Shown here: positions 26,714 through 35,355 of the stretch, piece by piece | Numbering within the stretch: position 1 is the stretch's first letter | Layout: every line of letters begins with the position of its first letter | DNA from: JBBDWR01 sp040902745 | Lineage (GTDB): Bacteria; Actinomycetota; UBA4738; HRBIN12 | Assembly (NCBI GenBank): GCA_040902745.1 | Contig: JBBDWR010000022.1 | Coordinates: 1-64,000, forward strand | DNA: 64,000 nucleotides | Reading direction: 5' to 3' | Notes under the pieces: generated by a model | Told to the model about the DNA's origin: nothing | The model's database searches: none | What the model saw: only the letters and a program-made list of their open reading frames with translations | Program-made: the position numbers and the translations under genes

Positions 26714-27465
26714 GCGAGAACGCGAACGCCGCGCCCGAGCTGAGCGGCTTCGAGGTGGACCTGCCCGTGTTCACGGGGCCGTTCCGCCTGTTGTCCGACC
26801 TGATCTTGGAGCAGAAGGTCGATGTCTGCGATGTGGCGGTCGCGAGCGTGACGGACGCGTTCCTGTCCTACGCGCAGGACGCCGAGCGCTGGAGTCTGGA
26901 GGAGGCCACCTGGTTCCTGGCGATCTGCGCGATCCTGTTGGAGCTGAAGGTGAGCCGCCTGATGCCCAAGCACACGGAACTGGATGAGGACGACCTGCTC
27001 GGTGGCAACCCCGACCTTGTCTACGCGCGAAGCCTCGAACTGATCGCCTTCCGCCGGATCGCGGCGGAACTCTCCCGGCGACTCGAGGCCGAGAGGGAGT
27101 ACTTCACCCGCGATGTCGGCCCGGGGGAGGACCTCTCACACCTGTACCCGGACGTGATGGAAAAGGTGACAGCGGAGCGACTCCAGCAGCTCGCGTACCG
27201 CTTGCTCAAGCCCCCGACGGTGCTGGACCTATCACACGTGACGCCGATCCGGTTCACGGTTTCCGACGCGATCGCCGACGTCGAACGCTCCCTGACCGAC
27301 CTTCGTGAGGCCCAGTTCCATGAACTGGTGGCCGACTGTGACGAGCGGATCCAGGTCGTCGTTCGCTTCCTGGCGCTGTTGGAGCTGTACCGGGACGGGA
27401 AGATCGAGGTCGAGCAGGCAGAGACCTTCGGCCAGTTGCGCGTGCGGTGGGCGGGAGCCGCATGA
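26710..27465 (+). CDS. scpA: segregation and condensation protein A
   Basis: A 251-residue kleisin. The N-terminal FEVDLPVFTGPFRLLSDLILEQKVDV is the ScpA signature that binds the SMC neck, residues about 60-90 are the LLELKVSRLMP helix, and the C-terminal winged helix (ERIQVVVRFLALLELYRDGKIEVEQ) binds the SMC head. It acts with ScpB and SMC in chromosome compaction. Overlaps both neighbours by ATGA. Confidence 0.94.
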   Translation: MSENANAAPELSGFEVDLPVFTGPFRLLSDLILEQKVDVCDVAVASVTDAFLSYAQDAERWSLEEATWFLAICAILLELKVSRLMPKHTELDEDDLLGGNPDLVYARSLELIAFRRIAAELSRRLEAEREYFTRDVGPGEDLSHLYPDVMEKVTAERLQQLAYRLLKPPTVLDLSHVTPIRFTVSDAIADVERSLTDLREAQFHELVADCDERIQVVVRFLALLELYRDGKIEVEQAETFGQLRVRWAGAA

Positions 27466-28205
27466 TCGACGAGCCCCTGGCCGACCCGATCGGCGACGAC
27501 CCGGAGGGCGGACTCGAGCCGAGCGCGGAGACCGAGCCGCGGGGGGAGGGCGACCTGGCCCGCTCTATCGAGGCGTTGTTGTTCGTCTCGGACGAGCCCG
27601 TTCCGGCGTCCGTGCTCGCAGGGGTTATGGAGGTCGAACGCCGCGTTGTGGACCACGCCTGCGAGGAGTTGGCCATGGCGCTCGAGTCGAGAGGTTCGGG
27701 GATCGTCCTGCGCAACGTGGCGGGAGGGTGGCGCCTGTTCACCCACCCGGATACGGCGCCGATCGTGGAGCGCTTCGTGTTGAACTCTCGCCAGGCCCGC
27801 TTGACCAAGGCGTCGCTCGAGACATTGGCGATCGTCGCATATAAGCAACCGGTCACTCGCCACCAGGTGTCGTCGATCCGCGGAGTGAACTCGGATGGGG
27901 TGCTCAGGGCGTTGACCGAACGGGGTTTGATCGACGAGGTGGGCCGGGAGGAGGCGCCCGGCCGCCCTGTCCTGTACGGGACGACTCCGCAGTTCCTGGA
28001 GCGTCTCGGGCTTGCGTCGGTGACGTCGTTGCCCTCGTTGGCTCCGCTCCTGGGGGAGATCGACGAAGTGGACACGCGTGAGGAAGCGCCGCCGGCGGTG
28101 CCGGACGCAGGAGGTGGCGTGCAGCAGCAGGGGCTCGTCGAGGAGACCTACGGTGACGACGATCCCGAACCAACGGCCGGTCCCGCAGGCGTCGACGGCG
28201 GCTGA
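27462..28205 (+). CDS. scpB: segregation and condensation protein B
   Basis: A 247-residue protein with two winged-helix domains. Visible family blocks are SIEALLFVSDEPVPASVLA, GSGIVLRNVAGGWRLFTHP, and TKASLETLAIVAYKQPVTRHQVSSIRGVN...LTERGLI. The first 30 and last 50 residues are acidic and probably disordered. It starts at the ATGA overlap with scpA, 10 nt before rluB. Confidence 0.94.
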   Translation: MIDEPLADPIGDDPEGGLEPSAETEPRGEGDLARSIEALLFVSDEPVPASVLAGVMEVERRVVDHACEELAMALESRGSGIVLRNVAGGWRLFTHPDTAPIVERFVLNSRQARLTKASLETLAIVAYKQPVTRHQVSSIRGVNSDGVLRALTERGLIDEVGREEAPGRPVLYGTTPQFLERLGLASVTSLPSLAPLLGEIDEVDTREEAPPAVPDAGGGVQQQGLVEETYGDDDPEPTAGPAGVDGG

Positions 28206-28214
28206 CGCGGGGTC

Positions 28215-28934
28215 GTGGCGCAAGAACGGGTCCAACGGGTCCTTGCCCGCGTGGGTTTCGGCTCGCGCAGGGCGTGCGAGGAACTGATCAAAAGTGGCCG
28301 CGTCAGCGTGAACGGCAGCATCGCCACGCTCGGCGACAAGGCCGACCCCGAGCACGACCACGTCGAAGTGGATGGCTCAACCCTCAACCTCGACCCCGAC
28401 GTGAGGTACTACCTGTTCAACAAACCTCCAGGGGTCGTCACGTCGATGTCCGACGATCAGGGCCGCCCGGACCTGCAGGGCTTCCTCCCGGAAGGGCCAC
28501 GCGTGTTCCCGGTGGGCCGCCTCGATCTCGAGAGCGAGGGGTTGCTCCTGCTCACGAACGACGGAGAGCTCGCGAATCGATTGATGCACCCCCGCTACGG
28601 AGTGGAGAAGGAGTATCTCGCGGAGGTCGGCGCGTCGCCCTCGGACCGGCAGCTGGCTCGCCTACGAAAGGGCGTCGAGCTCCAGGATGGTCCCGCCAAG
28701 GTGATCGCGGTACGGATCGTCGATCGCCGGCCCGAGCGTGGCGCCCTCCGCGTGGTGATGGGGGAGGGACGCAAGCGGGAGGTCCGCCGCTTGTTGGACG
28801 CCGTCGGATTGTCGGTGACCCGTCTCGTGCGTCTGCGGGTGGGGTCGGTCCGGCTCGGTCGGACCGCGCCCGGAGAGGTCCGCGAGCTCTCTCACGCTGA
28901 GGTCCGCGCGCTCTACCTCGATACCGGGATGTAG
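28215..28934 (+). CDS. rluB: 23S rRNA pseudouridine synthase, RluB/RsuA family
   Basis: A 239-residue protein with an N-terminal S4 domain (residues 1-60, RVLARVGFGSRRACEELI) and the pseudouridine synthase domain with catalytic Asp in VFPVGRLDLESEGLLLLTNDG and the Arg-rich GEGRKREVRRLLDAVG. It sits after scpAB, as Rv1711 does in M. tuberculosis. The exact target uridine cannot be read from sequence. Confidence 0.9.
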   Translation: MAQERVQRVLARVGFGSRRACEELIKSGRVSVNGSIATLGDKADPEHDHVEVDGSTLNLDPDVRYYLFNKPPGVVTSMSDDQGRPDLQGFLPEGPRVFPVGRLDLESEGLLLLTNDGELANRLMHPRYGVEKEYLAEVGASPSDRQLARLRKGVELQDGPAKVIAVRIVDRRPERGALRVVMGEGRKREVRRLLDAVGLSVTRLVRLRVGSVRLGRTAPGEVRELSHAEVRALYLDTGM

Positions 28935-29012
28935 CCGTCTCCCGATCTCCGGGCCCGAACGGACCACGGGCGTGCTGTGGGCGCACGCCGGGAGGCGGTA
29001 GCCTCGGGACCG

Positions 29013-29046
29013 CGCCGGGCGGCATCCGCCGGGGTCCCGCCCGGCG
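29013..29046 (+). other. GC-rich inverted repeat between rluB and aroH
   Basis: CGCCGGGCGG (29013-29022) is perfectly complementary to CCGCCCGGCG (29037-29046), with a 14-nt loop. There is no T run, so it is a weak candidate for a terminator. It could equally be a leader structure ahead of aroH, whose AAGGAGG begins 16 nt downstream. Confidence 0.5.
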
Positions 29047-29073
29047 GAGCCGATCGTTCGTAAGGAGGAGCGC

Positions 29074-29433
29074 ATGAGGGTTCGTGCCGCCCGAGGGGCG
29101 ATCCGTGTCACGCAGGACGAGAGCGAAAGCGTCCTGGAGGCTACGCGGCGCCTGCTGACGGAGATCCTCGAGCGCAACGAGGTCGCGACGGAGGATCTCG
29201 TGAGCATCCTGTTCACCGCGACGGCCGATCTGACCGCGGCTTTCCCGGCCGAAGCCGCGCGACAGCTGGGGCTCGGGCTGGTCCCCTTGTTATGTGCCCG
29301 GGAGCTGCAGGTGAAGGGGTCGATGCCCGGGGTCGTGCGTGTCCTGCTGCACTTCCACACCGACCGAGACCTGGGTGGCGTGGAACACGTCTACCTCGAC
29401 GGCGCGGAGTCACTACGCGATGACCTCGCCTGA
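29074..29433 (+). CDS. aroH: chorismate mutase, AroH type
   Basis: A 119-residue monofunctional AroH-fold chorismate mutase (chorismate to prephenate). It has the N-terminal RAARGAIRVTQDE with the active-site Arg, LVSILFTATADLTAAFPAEAAR, CARELQVKGSMPGVVRVLLH and the C-terminal HVYLDGAESLRDDL, all in the order of Bacillus AroH. AAGGAGG lies 5 nt before the ATG. It overlaps tyrA by 14 nt; the next two genes complete tyrosine and shikimate steps. Confidence 0.93.
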   Translation: MRVRAARGAIRVTQDESESVLEATRRLLTEILERNEVATEDLVSILFTATADLTAAFPAEAARQLGLGLVPLLCARELQVKGSMPGVVRVLLHFHTDRDLGGVEHVYLDGAESLRDDLA

Positions 29434-30541
29434 GTCGCGCAGCGCTTCTCCGGCGCCGGGGCGCATAGCGGTGGTCGGGACCGGCATGATCGGGACCTCG
29501 ATCGCGATGGCGGCCGTCCGAGCGGGGTTGGCCGTGCGGGGCTTCGACGCGGATCCGGCAGTGCTGGCTCGTGCCACCGACCACGGCGGTTTCCCGGCTG
29601 CAAACGACCTGGAACACGCCGTGGCCGACGCCGACCTCGTCGTCGTGTGTACCCCGTCGGCGGCGATCCCGGACACGGTACGGGCGGTGCTGCAGGCCGC
29701 TCCCTCGGCGGTCGTGACCGACGCGGGGAGCGTGAAGCAGGCCGTGATCGCGCAGATCGAGGCGACTGCTGCGCCGGGCGATGTCGAACGGTTCGTCGGA
29801 GGGCATCCGATGGGCGGAACGGAACGCTCGGGCCCTGACCACGCGGCGCCGAGTGTTGTCGATTCCATCGTCTGGGCGATCACCCCGACGGAGCGGACGG
29901 CTGCAGGCTCCGTCGAGACTCTGGAGGCCTTCGTGAAGCTGCTCGGGAGCCGGTCGGTCCGCTTGGATCCCGAGCGTCACGATCGGCTGGTCGCGATCGT
30001 GTCGCACCTCCCCCAGATCGCGTCCACCGTGCTGATGGGGATGGCTGCGACCGAGGAGGCGGATGAGCCCGAGATCCTCCTGCTGGCCGCCGGCGGGTTC
30101 CGTGATCTGACGCGTCTCGCGGCCTCGAGCCCCACACTTTGGAGCGACATCTTGCTGTCGAATCGCATAGCGATCGTGGAAGCGATCGACCTCTACCTGG
30201 CGCGTCTGATGCAGATGCGCGACCTGGTAGCGCAGGAGCGCTCAGCGGACGTCGAGCGCGCGTTCGCAGATGCCAAGGCCGCGAGACTCACGCTCGCCGC
30301 GAAACCGCTCGTTCGATCCGGTGTCGCGGTGCTGCAGGTCCCGATCCCGGACCGCCCCGGCGCGCTCGCCGAGCTGACGGCAACGATGGGGGAGGCTGCC
30401 GTGAACATCGAAGACCTCCAGATCGTGCACTCGCCGGAAGGAGGCCGCGGGCTCGTTCACCTGACCGTGGCGGCCTCCTCCGCCCAGGACGCCTCGGACG
30501 CTCTCGGCGACCACGGCTTCGAACCCACGCGGATCGCGTGA
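29420..30541 (+). CDS. tyrA: prephenate dehydrogenase with C-terminal ACT domain
   Basis: A 373-residue protein. The Rossmann motif is RIAVVGTGMIGTSIAMA (residues about 15-30), and the catalytic His region is FVGGHPMGGTERSG. SHLPQIAS and the helical dimer domain follow. Residues about 295-373 form an ACT domain (VLQVPIPDRPGALAELTATMGEAAVN), a likely tyrosine-feedback sensor. It converts prephenate made by AroH to 4-hydroxyphenylpyruvate. Confidence 0.93.
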   Translation: MTSPESRSASPAPGRIAVVGTGMIGTSIAMAAVRAGLAVRGFDADPAVLARATDHGGFPAANDLEHAVADADLVVVCTPSAAIPDTVRAVLQAAPSAVVTDAGSVKQAVIAQIEATAAPGDVERFVGGHPMGGTERSGPDHAAPSVVDSIVWAITPTERTAAGSVETLEAFVKLLGSRSVRLDPERHDRLVAIVSHLPQIASTVLMGMAATEEADEPEILLLAAGGFRDLTRLAASSPTLWSDILLSNRIAIVEAIDLYLARLMQMRDLVAQERSADVERAFADAKAARLTLAAKPLVRSGVAVLQVPIPDRPGALAELTATMGEAAVNIEDLQIVHSPEGGRGLVHLTVAASSAQDASDALGDHGFEPTRIA

Positions 30542-30552
30542 GGAGCGCGACC

Positions 30553-31947
30553 GTGCGGATCCGCATCACACCCGGCTCGCAGATCAGCGGCTTGACCCGT
30601 GTGCCGGGGGACAAGTCGATCGCTCATCGCTGGCTCATCCTTTCCTCGACGGCGAGAGGTCGCAGCCGGCTCCGAGGCCTTCCGGGGTCCCTCGACGTGC
30701 TCTCCACGGCCGAGTGCCTCGCCGCGCTCGTCCCGAAAGCTCGACCTGGACTGCAGGCGTGGACGGACGTTCATCGAGGGAGAGGTCCAGAGCTAGCGAA
30801 GGGTCGAGGTTTCACATGGAACTTGAGCCACGAGAAAAACCCTCCAGCAACCTCGACCCTCGACCTTGAGCTCGAGACTGAGGGCAGAGGCGCCCTGGTC
30901 AAGCCTGCAGATGAACTGGGATGCGGGAATTCCGGGACGACGATACGGCTGCTGTGCGGACTGCTCGCCGCCGCGCCCTTCACCGCGACCCTGTCCGGCG
31001 ATGAAAGCCTCAACCGCCGCCCGATGGAGCGTGTGGCGGAGCCGCTGCGCGTCATGGGCGCATCCGTACTCACGCAAGAGGGGCGCCCACCCATTCAGAT
31101 CGAGGGGTCACCTTCCTTGTCCGGGGTCCGATGGGAGCAATCGGTGCCGAGCGCTCAGGTCAAGTCCGCGATCCTCCTCGCCGGGACCGCTGCGGCCGGC
31201 CGTACCACGGTCGTGGAGCCCGCGGCTACGCGCGACCACACCGAGCGCGCACTCGCAGCGCTCGGGGCTCCGATCGAACGCGACGGCCTCGAGGTATCCA
31301 TCCACCCGTTCCAGCACGGCGGCCTCGAGGGCGAGGTACCCGGTGACCCATCTTCGGCGGCGTTCCTGCTCGCCGCGGCCGCGCTTACCCGATCGCGGTT
31401 GCGGATCGAAGGGGTTGGGTTGAATCCGACACGCACGGGCTTCGTCCGGGTGCTGCAGCGGATGGGGGTGCAGGTCACGACCGAGGTGCTCGAGGAGCGC
31501 TTGGGGGAGCCTGTCGGAACGCTGGAAGTCGTCGAGGGTTCCGCGCTCGTCGGTACCAGCGTGTCCGCCGACGAGTTCCCCCTATTGGTCGACGAGGTCC
31601 CGGTACTCGCCGCGCTCGCTGCGCACGCGAGCGGCCAGACGGTGTTCCGTGGCGCGGGGGAGCTGCGAGTGAAGGAGAGCGACCGTCTCACCGCGATCAT
31701 CCGCGGGCTCGCCGGCCTCGGAGGCCGCGCGGAGATCGACGGAGAGGACCTGGTGATCCCTGGCGGCGGCCTTCCCGGCGGGCTCGCGACCTCCGGGGGA
31801 GACCACAGGATGGGCATGTCGTTCGCGATCGCAGCACTGGGCGCGGACGGCCCCTGCGAGATCGATGGCATCGAGGCCGCGAACGTGTCCTTCCCGGGGT
31901 TCGTGACGACACTCGTCGCACTCGGCGCCGACATCGAGGAGACCTGA
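30553..31947 (+). CDS. aroA: 3-phosphoshikimate 1-carboxyvinyltransferase (EPSP synthase) with an internal insertion
   Basis: A 464-residue EPSP synthase. Family motifs are VPGDKSIAHRW (N-terminal Lys/Ser), CGNSGTTIRLL, SLNRRPMERV, VPSAQVKSAILLAG and ELRVKESDRLT. It is about 37 residues longer than the E. coli enzyme. The extra part is an insertion of roughly 33 residues (about 70-110) between the first two motifs, where the DNA is less GC-rich and contains a parS-like sequence (30809-30822). All catalytic motifs remain, so the insertion is probably a tolerated surface loop. GTG start after GAGGAG. Confidence 0.92.
   Translation: MRIRITPGSQISGLTRVPGDKSIAHRWLILSSTARGRSRLRGLPGSLDVLSTAECLAALVPKARPGLQAWTDVHRGRGPELAKGRGFTWNLSHEKNPPATSTLDLELETEGRGALVKPADELGCGNSGTTIRLLCGLLAAAPFTATLSGDESLNRRPMERVAEPLRVMGASVLTQEGRPPIQIEGSPSLSGVRWEQSVPSAQVKSAILLAGTAAAGRTTVVEPAATRDHTERALAALGAPIERDGLEVSIHPFQHGGLEGEVPGDPSSAAFLLAAAALTRSRLRIEGVGLNPTRTGFVRVLQRMGVQVTTEVLEERLGEPVGTLEVVEGSALVGTSVSADEFPLLVDEVPVLAALAAHASGQTVFRGAGELRVKESDRLTAIIRGLAGLGGRAEIDGEDLVIPGGGLPGGLATSGGDHRMGMSFAIAALGADGPCEIDGIEAANVSFPGFVTTLVALGADIEET
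30809..30822. promoter_or_regulatory. parS-like palindrome inside aroA
   Basis: GTTTCACATGGAAC matches the ParB-site consensus GTTYCACGTGRAAC except for one central base. It lies in the aroA insertion; the minus strand here reads FHVKPRP, the peptide signature usually produced by parS in coding DNA. Whether ParB binds is unknown, since the parA/parB genes are not in the window. Confidence 0.4.
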
Positions 31948-31948
31948 G

Positions 31949-32608
31949 ATGGCGATCGTGGTCGCGATCGACGGGGCCGCGGGTTCCGGGAAGAGCACGC
32001 TGGCACGCTCCTTGGCCCGGGTCCTTGATGTCGCCTACGTGAACACCGGGGTGATGTACCGAGCGCTCGCCAGGGCCGCTCTACGAGATGCGGTGGAGCC
32101 GAGCGACGCGGAGGATCTCGCACGCGTCGCAGCCTCGCTTCGATTCGCCCTGAGTGATGACCCCCGGATGGGTATCGAGGTGGACGGTTCGCTCCCGGGA
32201 CCCGAGCTCGAAACACCGGAGGTGGAGGCCATCGTGTCTCAGGTGGCCCGCCACGCGGCCGTTCGGAGCGTGCTCGTACGTCGGCAGCGCGATCTCGGTG
32301 GTGAGGGAGGAGTGGTCGAGGGTCGAGACATCGGCACCGTGGTGTTCCCCGATGCTCCCGTGAAGCTGTATCTGACAGCCGACCCCGAACGTCGGGCCCA
32401 ACGGCGAGCGGCCGAGCGCCGAGCGGAAGCCGACGCGGCGACCATCTCCGAAGGGCTGCAGATGCGAGACGCGAAGGATGCGCGCACCAACCCGTTCGAG
32501 CCCGCGCCGGACGCCGCCGTGATCGATGCGACCGACCTGACGATCGATCAGGTCCGTGAGCGGGCGCTCGACGTGATCCGCGAACGCCTTCCCGGGGCGG
32601 GTGTATGA
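31949..32608 (+). CDS. cmk: cytidylate kinase
   Basis: A 219-residue CMP/dCMP kinase. P-loop DGAAGSGKSTLARSLA, the substrate segment YVNTGVMYRALARAAL, GRDIGTVVFPDAPVKLYL and RAQRRAAER (lid) appear in order. It starts 1 nt after aroA and overlaps der by ATGA; the cmk-der pair is widely conserved. Confidence 0.95.
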   Translation: MAIVVAIDGAAGSGKSTLARSLARVLDVAYVNTGVMYRALARAALRDAVEPSDAEDLARVAASLRFALSDDPRMGIEVDGSLPGPELETPEVEAIVSQVARHAAVRSVLVRRQRDLGGEGGVVEGRDIGTVVFPDAPVKLYLTADPERRAQRRAAERRAEADAATISEGLQMRDAKDARTNPFEPAPDAAVIDATDLTIDQVRERALDVIRERLPGAGV

Positions 32609-33906
32609 GCCGCGTGCCGCGCGTGGCCATCGTCGGTCGGCAGAACGTCGGCAAGTCGACGTTGATCAACCGGCTCTTCGGGAGACGTGAAGCGATCGCA
32701 CACGAACAACCGGGCGTGACCCGAGATCGCATCGAGCTCGAGACGACCTGGAGGGGCCGGCGGGTCGACCTGATCGATACCGGCGGCTACGCGCACCGAG
32801 CAGGCGGGATCGAGAAGCTGGTCGCGTCCCAAGCCGAGCGCGCCGCTGAGGGATCCGACCTCGTGCTGCTCGTGGTAGATGGTCCCGCCGGCATCCAGGA
32901 GGAGGACGCGATGCTTGCGCGACGTCTCCGCAAGAGCACCACGCCGGTGCTCGTCGTCGCGAACAAGGTCGATGACGAACGCGGTGAGCGGGAGATCGAC
33001 GCGTTCCTGCGGCTCGGACTCGGCGAAGCCGTCGCGGTGTCCGCCCTGCACGGCCGCGCCAGCGGGGACCTGCTCGACCGCATCGTCGCGGTGCTTCCGG
33101 ACGCGCCGGAGGATGCGACCGAGGACGATACGACGCCGGAGCCGAGGTTCGCGCTGGTCGGCCGTCCCAACGTCGGGAAGTCCTCGCTATTCAACCGCCT
33201 GGTCGGCGAGGAACGCTCGGTCGTGTTCGAGGAGGCGGGAACGACGCGCGACGCGGTTGACGCCGTTGTTCCGTGGCCGGACGGGCCGGTGCGGTTCGTG
33301 GACACGGCGGGCCTGCGCCGTACGTCTCGTCAACAGGGGGTCGACTATTACAGCGCGCTGCGAACCCAGCAGGCGATCGAGCGCTCGCACGTCGTGGTGC
33401 TGGTGATCGACGCTGCGGACGGCTTGACCTCCGAAGACAAGCGGATCGCGAACCGCGTGATCGAGTTCGGGCGCGGACTCGTGGTCGTCGCGAACAAGTG
33501 GGACCTGGTCGAGAACAAGGAGGCCGCGTATCGGGATCTGAGCGAGTACGTGACCCCGTTCGCCCGCGCGAGTGTGGTTCGCAGCTCGGCGATCCGCGGA
33601 ACCGGCGTGAAACGTCTTCCGGCCGTGTTGCTCGACCTGCATGAGCGGTGGATGTCCAGGGCCTCGACGAACGCCGTCAACAAGGTGCTCATCGCCGCCC
33701 AGGAAGAGCGGCCGGCTCCCCGCGGGATCGGGACGTTCCGCTACGGGACCCAGGTGTCGTCGGCCCCGCCGTCGTTCGTCCTGTTCGGAGGCAAGGTCCC
33801 GAATCCGACGTACCAGCGCTACCTGGAGAATCGGCTGCGGACCCGGTTCTCTCTCGAGGGTGTCCCGATCCGGCTCACCTTTCGACCGAAGCGCAAGCGG
33901 GGCTGA
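32605..33906 (+). CDS. der: ribosome biogenesis GTPase Der (EngA)
   Basis: A 433-residue protein with two consecutive G domains (P-loops GRQNVGKS and GRPNVGKS; DTGGY and DTAGL switch II; NKVD and NKWD base-recognition motifs) and a C-terminal KH-like domain. It is required for 50S subunit maturation. It is the last gene of the trpS-to-der run and is followed by tRNA-Pro. Confidence 0.96.
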   Translation: MSRVPRVAIVGRQNVGKSTLINRLFGRREAIAHEQPGVTRDRIELETTWRGRRVDLIDTGGYAHRAGGIEKLVASQAERAAEGSDLVLLVVDGPAGIQEEDAMLARRLRKSTTPVLVVANKVDDERGEREIDAFLRLGLGEAVAVSALHGRASGDLLDRIVAVLPDAPEDATEDDTTPEPRFALVGRPNVGKSSLFNRLVGEERSVVFEEAGTTRDAVDAVVPWPDGPVRFVDTAGLRRTSRQQGVDYYSALRTQQAIERSHVVVLVIDAADGLTSEDKRIANRVIEFGRGLVVVANKWDLVENKEAAYRDLSEYVTPFARASVVRSSAIRGTGVKRLPAVLLDLHERWMSRASTNAVNKVLIAAQEERPAPRGIGTFRYGTQVSSAPPSFVLFGGKVPNPTYQRYLENRLRTRFSLEGVPIRLTFRPKRKRG

Positions 33907-33952
33907 CCGGGCCAGAGCCGACGGAACCTTCCGCGTGGGACAATCCGCGGAA

Positions 33953-34029
33953 CGGGACGTGGCGCAGTCTGGTAGCGCACTGGTCTGGGGGACCAGGGGT
34001 CGCGGGTTCGAATCCCGCCGTCCCGACCA
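33953..34029 (+). tRNA. tRNA-Pro(GGG)
   Basis: A 77-nt cloverleaf. The acceptor stem CGGGACG pairs with CGTCCCG, the anticodon arm is CTGGT-CTGGGGG-ACCAG with anticodon GGG at 33987-33989, and the T arm is GCGGG-TTCGAAT-CCCGC. The 3' CCA is encoded (34027-34029). The C at position 1 (C1:G72) is normal for bacterial tRNA-Pro. It lies alone between der and pgsA. Confidence 0.97.
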
Positions 34030-34106
34030 TCTGGGTGGCGTCGGGTCCGGCATCCTGCTGGTTCGCGGCCTTCCCGGCGAGTGGCGATGATAGGTTGCTC
34101 CACCGG

Positions 34107-34691
34107 ATGGCCACCGACCACGACGCCGTGTTCACCCTCCCGAACGTGATCTCCGCGATCAGGATCGCCTTGATCCCCGCGTTCGTGTACCTGCTCCTGC
34201 AGCCGGGGAAGGAGGCCGCCGGCCTCATCCTGTTCGGCCTCGTGGTCTCGACCGACTGGGTCGACGGGTACATCGCTCGTCGAACGGACTCGGTGTCGGA
34301 CCTCGGCAAGCTCCTGGACCCGATCGCCGACAGGCTCGCGATCGGTGCGGGCCTGATCACACTGGTCCTCGCCGACGTATTCCCGCTATGGGCGGCGCTC
34401 CTGATCATCGTGCGCGACGTCGCGGTCTTCATCGCGGGGCTCGTACTTCTGACGAGGTCGAAGGTTCGGATCGACGTCCGGTACCTCGGCAAGATCGCGA
34501 CCTTCGGTTTGATGACCTCGGTCCCGTGGATCGCTTGGGGGAACTTCGGCTTGCCCCTGGCCGAGGCGGCCAAGGCGCTCGGCTGGATCGTGTTCGCGGT
34601 CGCGATCGTGGAGTACTACATCGCCACCTTCTTGTATGCCAGGGACGTGCGCCAGGCCCTGCGGCGTCGCGGTACCCTCGACGCCGCGTGA
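34107..34691 (+). CDS. pgsA: CDP-alcohol phosphatidyltransferase (PgsA-like)
   Basis: A 194-residue membrane protein with about five TM segments. The CDP-OH-P motif D-G-x2-A-R-x8-G-x3-D-x3-D is complete in WVDGYIARRTDSVSDLGKLLDP followed by IADR. It most likely makes phosphatidylglycerol-phosphate from CDP-diacylglycerol; other CDP-alcohol acceptors cannot be excluded. TAGGTT (34091-34096) is 10 nt before the ATG. Rv1822 (pgsA2) has a similar place upstream of gcvH. Confidence 0.88.
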   Translation: MATDHDAVFTLPNVISAIRIALIPAFVYLLLQPGKEAAGLILFGLVVSTDWVDGYIARRTDSVSDLGKLLDPIADRLAIGAGLITLVLADVFPLWAALLIIVRDVAVFIAGLVLLTRSKVRIDVRYLGKIATFGLMTSVPWIAWGNFGLPLAEAAKALGWIVFAVAIVEYYIATFLYARDVRQALRRRGTLDAA

Positions 34692-34740
34692 CGGTCGATC
34701 GACCGCACGCATCGCCGGAGCACCCAGGAGCGTGAACGCC

Positions 34741-35133
34741 ATGGACTTCCCAGCGGACCTCAGATACACGAAGGAACACGAGTGGGTGCGGGAGGAGGGA
34801 GCGCTCCTGCGTGTCGGCATCAGCGACTTCGCCCAGGACGCGTTGGGCGACGTCGTCTATGTGGACCTCCCAGACGTCGGATCGACGGTGACGGCCGGCC
34901 GGCCGATGGGTGAGGTCGAGTCGACCAAGTCCGTGTCCGACGTTTACAGCCCCGTGAGCGGAACGGTGAAGGAACGCAACCCCGCCGTTGACGCGCGTCC
35001 GGAGCTCGTGAACGAGTCTCCCTACGGAGAGGGCTGGCTCGTAGTGATCGAGCCGGCGGACGCCGGTGCCTCAGCAGCGCTCCTCGACGCGGAGGGGTAC
35101 GAGACCCACGTTCGGGAGTCCGAAAGAACTTGA
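34741..35133 (+). CDS. gcvH: glycine cleavage system H protein
   Basis: A 130-residue lipoyl carrier. The lipoyl Lys63 lies in VESTKSVSDVYSPVSG; RYTKEHEWV, the GISDFAQDALGDVVYVDLP hairpin, and NESPYGEGWLVVIEP are typical. It shuttles the aminomethyl group between GcvP (encoded at 40834-43688) and GcvT, which is not in this window. An in-frame GTG at 34732 would add three residues. Confidence 0.95.
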   Translation: MDFPADLRYTKEHEWVREEGALLRVGISDFAQDALGDVVYVDLPDVGSTVTAGRPMGEVESTKSVSDVYSPVSGTVKERNPAVDARPELVNESPYGEGWLVVIEPADAGASAALLDAEGYETHVRESERT

Positions 35134-35267
35134 TGTTCGACTCCGCCCGATCGCGCCCGATGCCCGGAGATGCGCAGCGTTCGCCCTGGTGCGAGGGGCT
35201 GTTCGGTGTCTCAAGCTCCCGTCGGGGGTAGGGGTCCGCGGAACTCGAACGTTGGGCGCATGTGCCG

Positions 35268-35296
35268 TTGACCCGTCCCTGGACCTACAGTAACGT
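35268..35296 (+). promoter_or_regulatory. promoter upstream of garA
   Basis: TTGACC (35268-35273), a 17-nt spacer and TAACGT (35291-35296), about 60 nt before the garA ATG. This is the best sigma-70-like match in the gcvH-garA gap. Confidence 0.5.
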
Positions 35297-35319
35297 CCGC
35301 TCACGATCGAGGTCGTCCT

Positions 35320-35343
35320 GAAAGGGTCGACCTCGACCCTTTC
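35320..35343. promoter_or_regulatory. perfect 24-bp palindrome in the garA leader
   Basis: GAAAGGGTCGA (35320-35330) and TCGACCCTTTC (35333-35343) are exact inverted copies separated by CC, 12 nt before the garA ATG and just downstream of the predicted promoter. It could be a repressor operator or an RNA hairpin next to the AGAGG ribosome-binding site. Confidence 0.6.
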
Positions 35344-35355
35344 GTAGAGGCAGAG

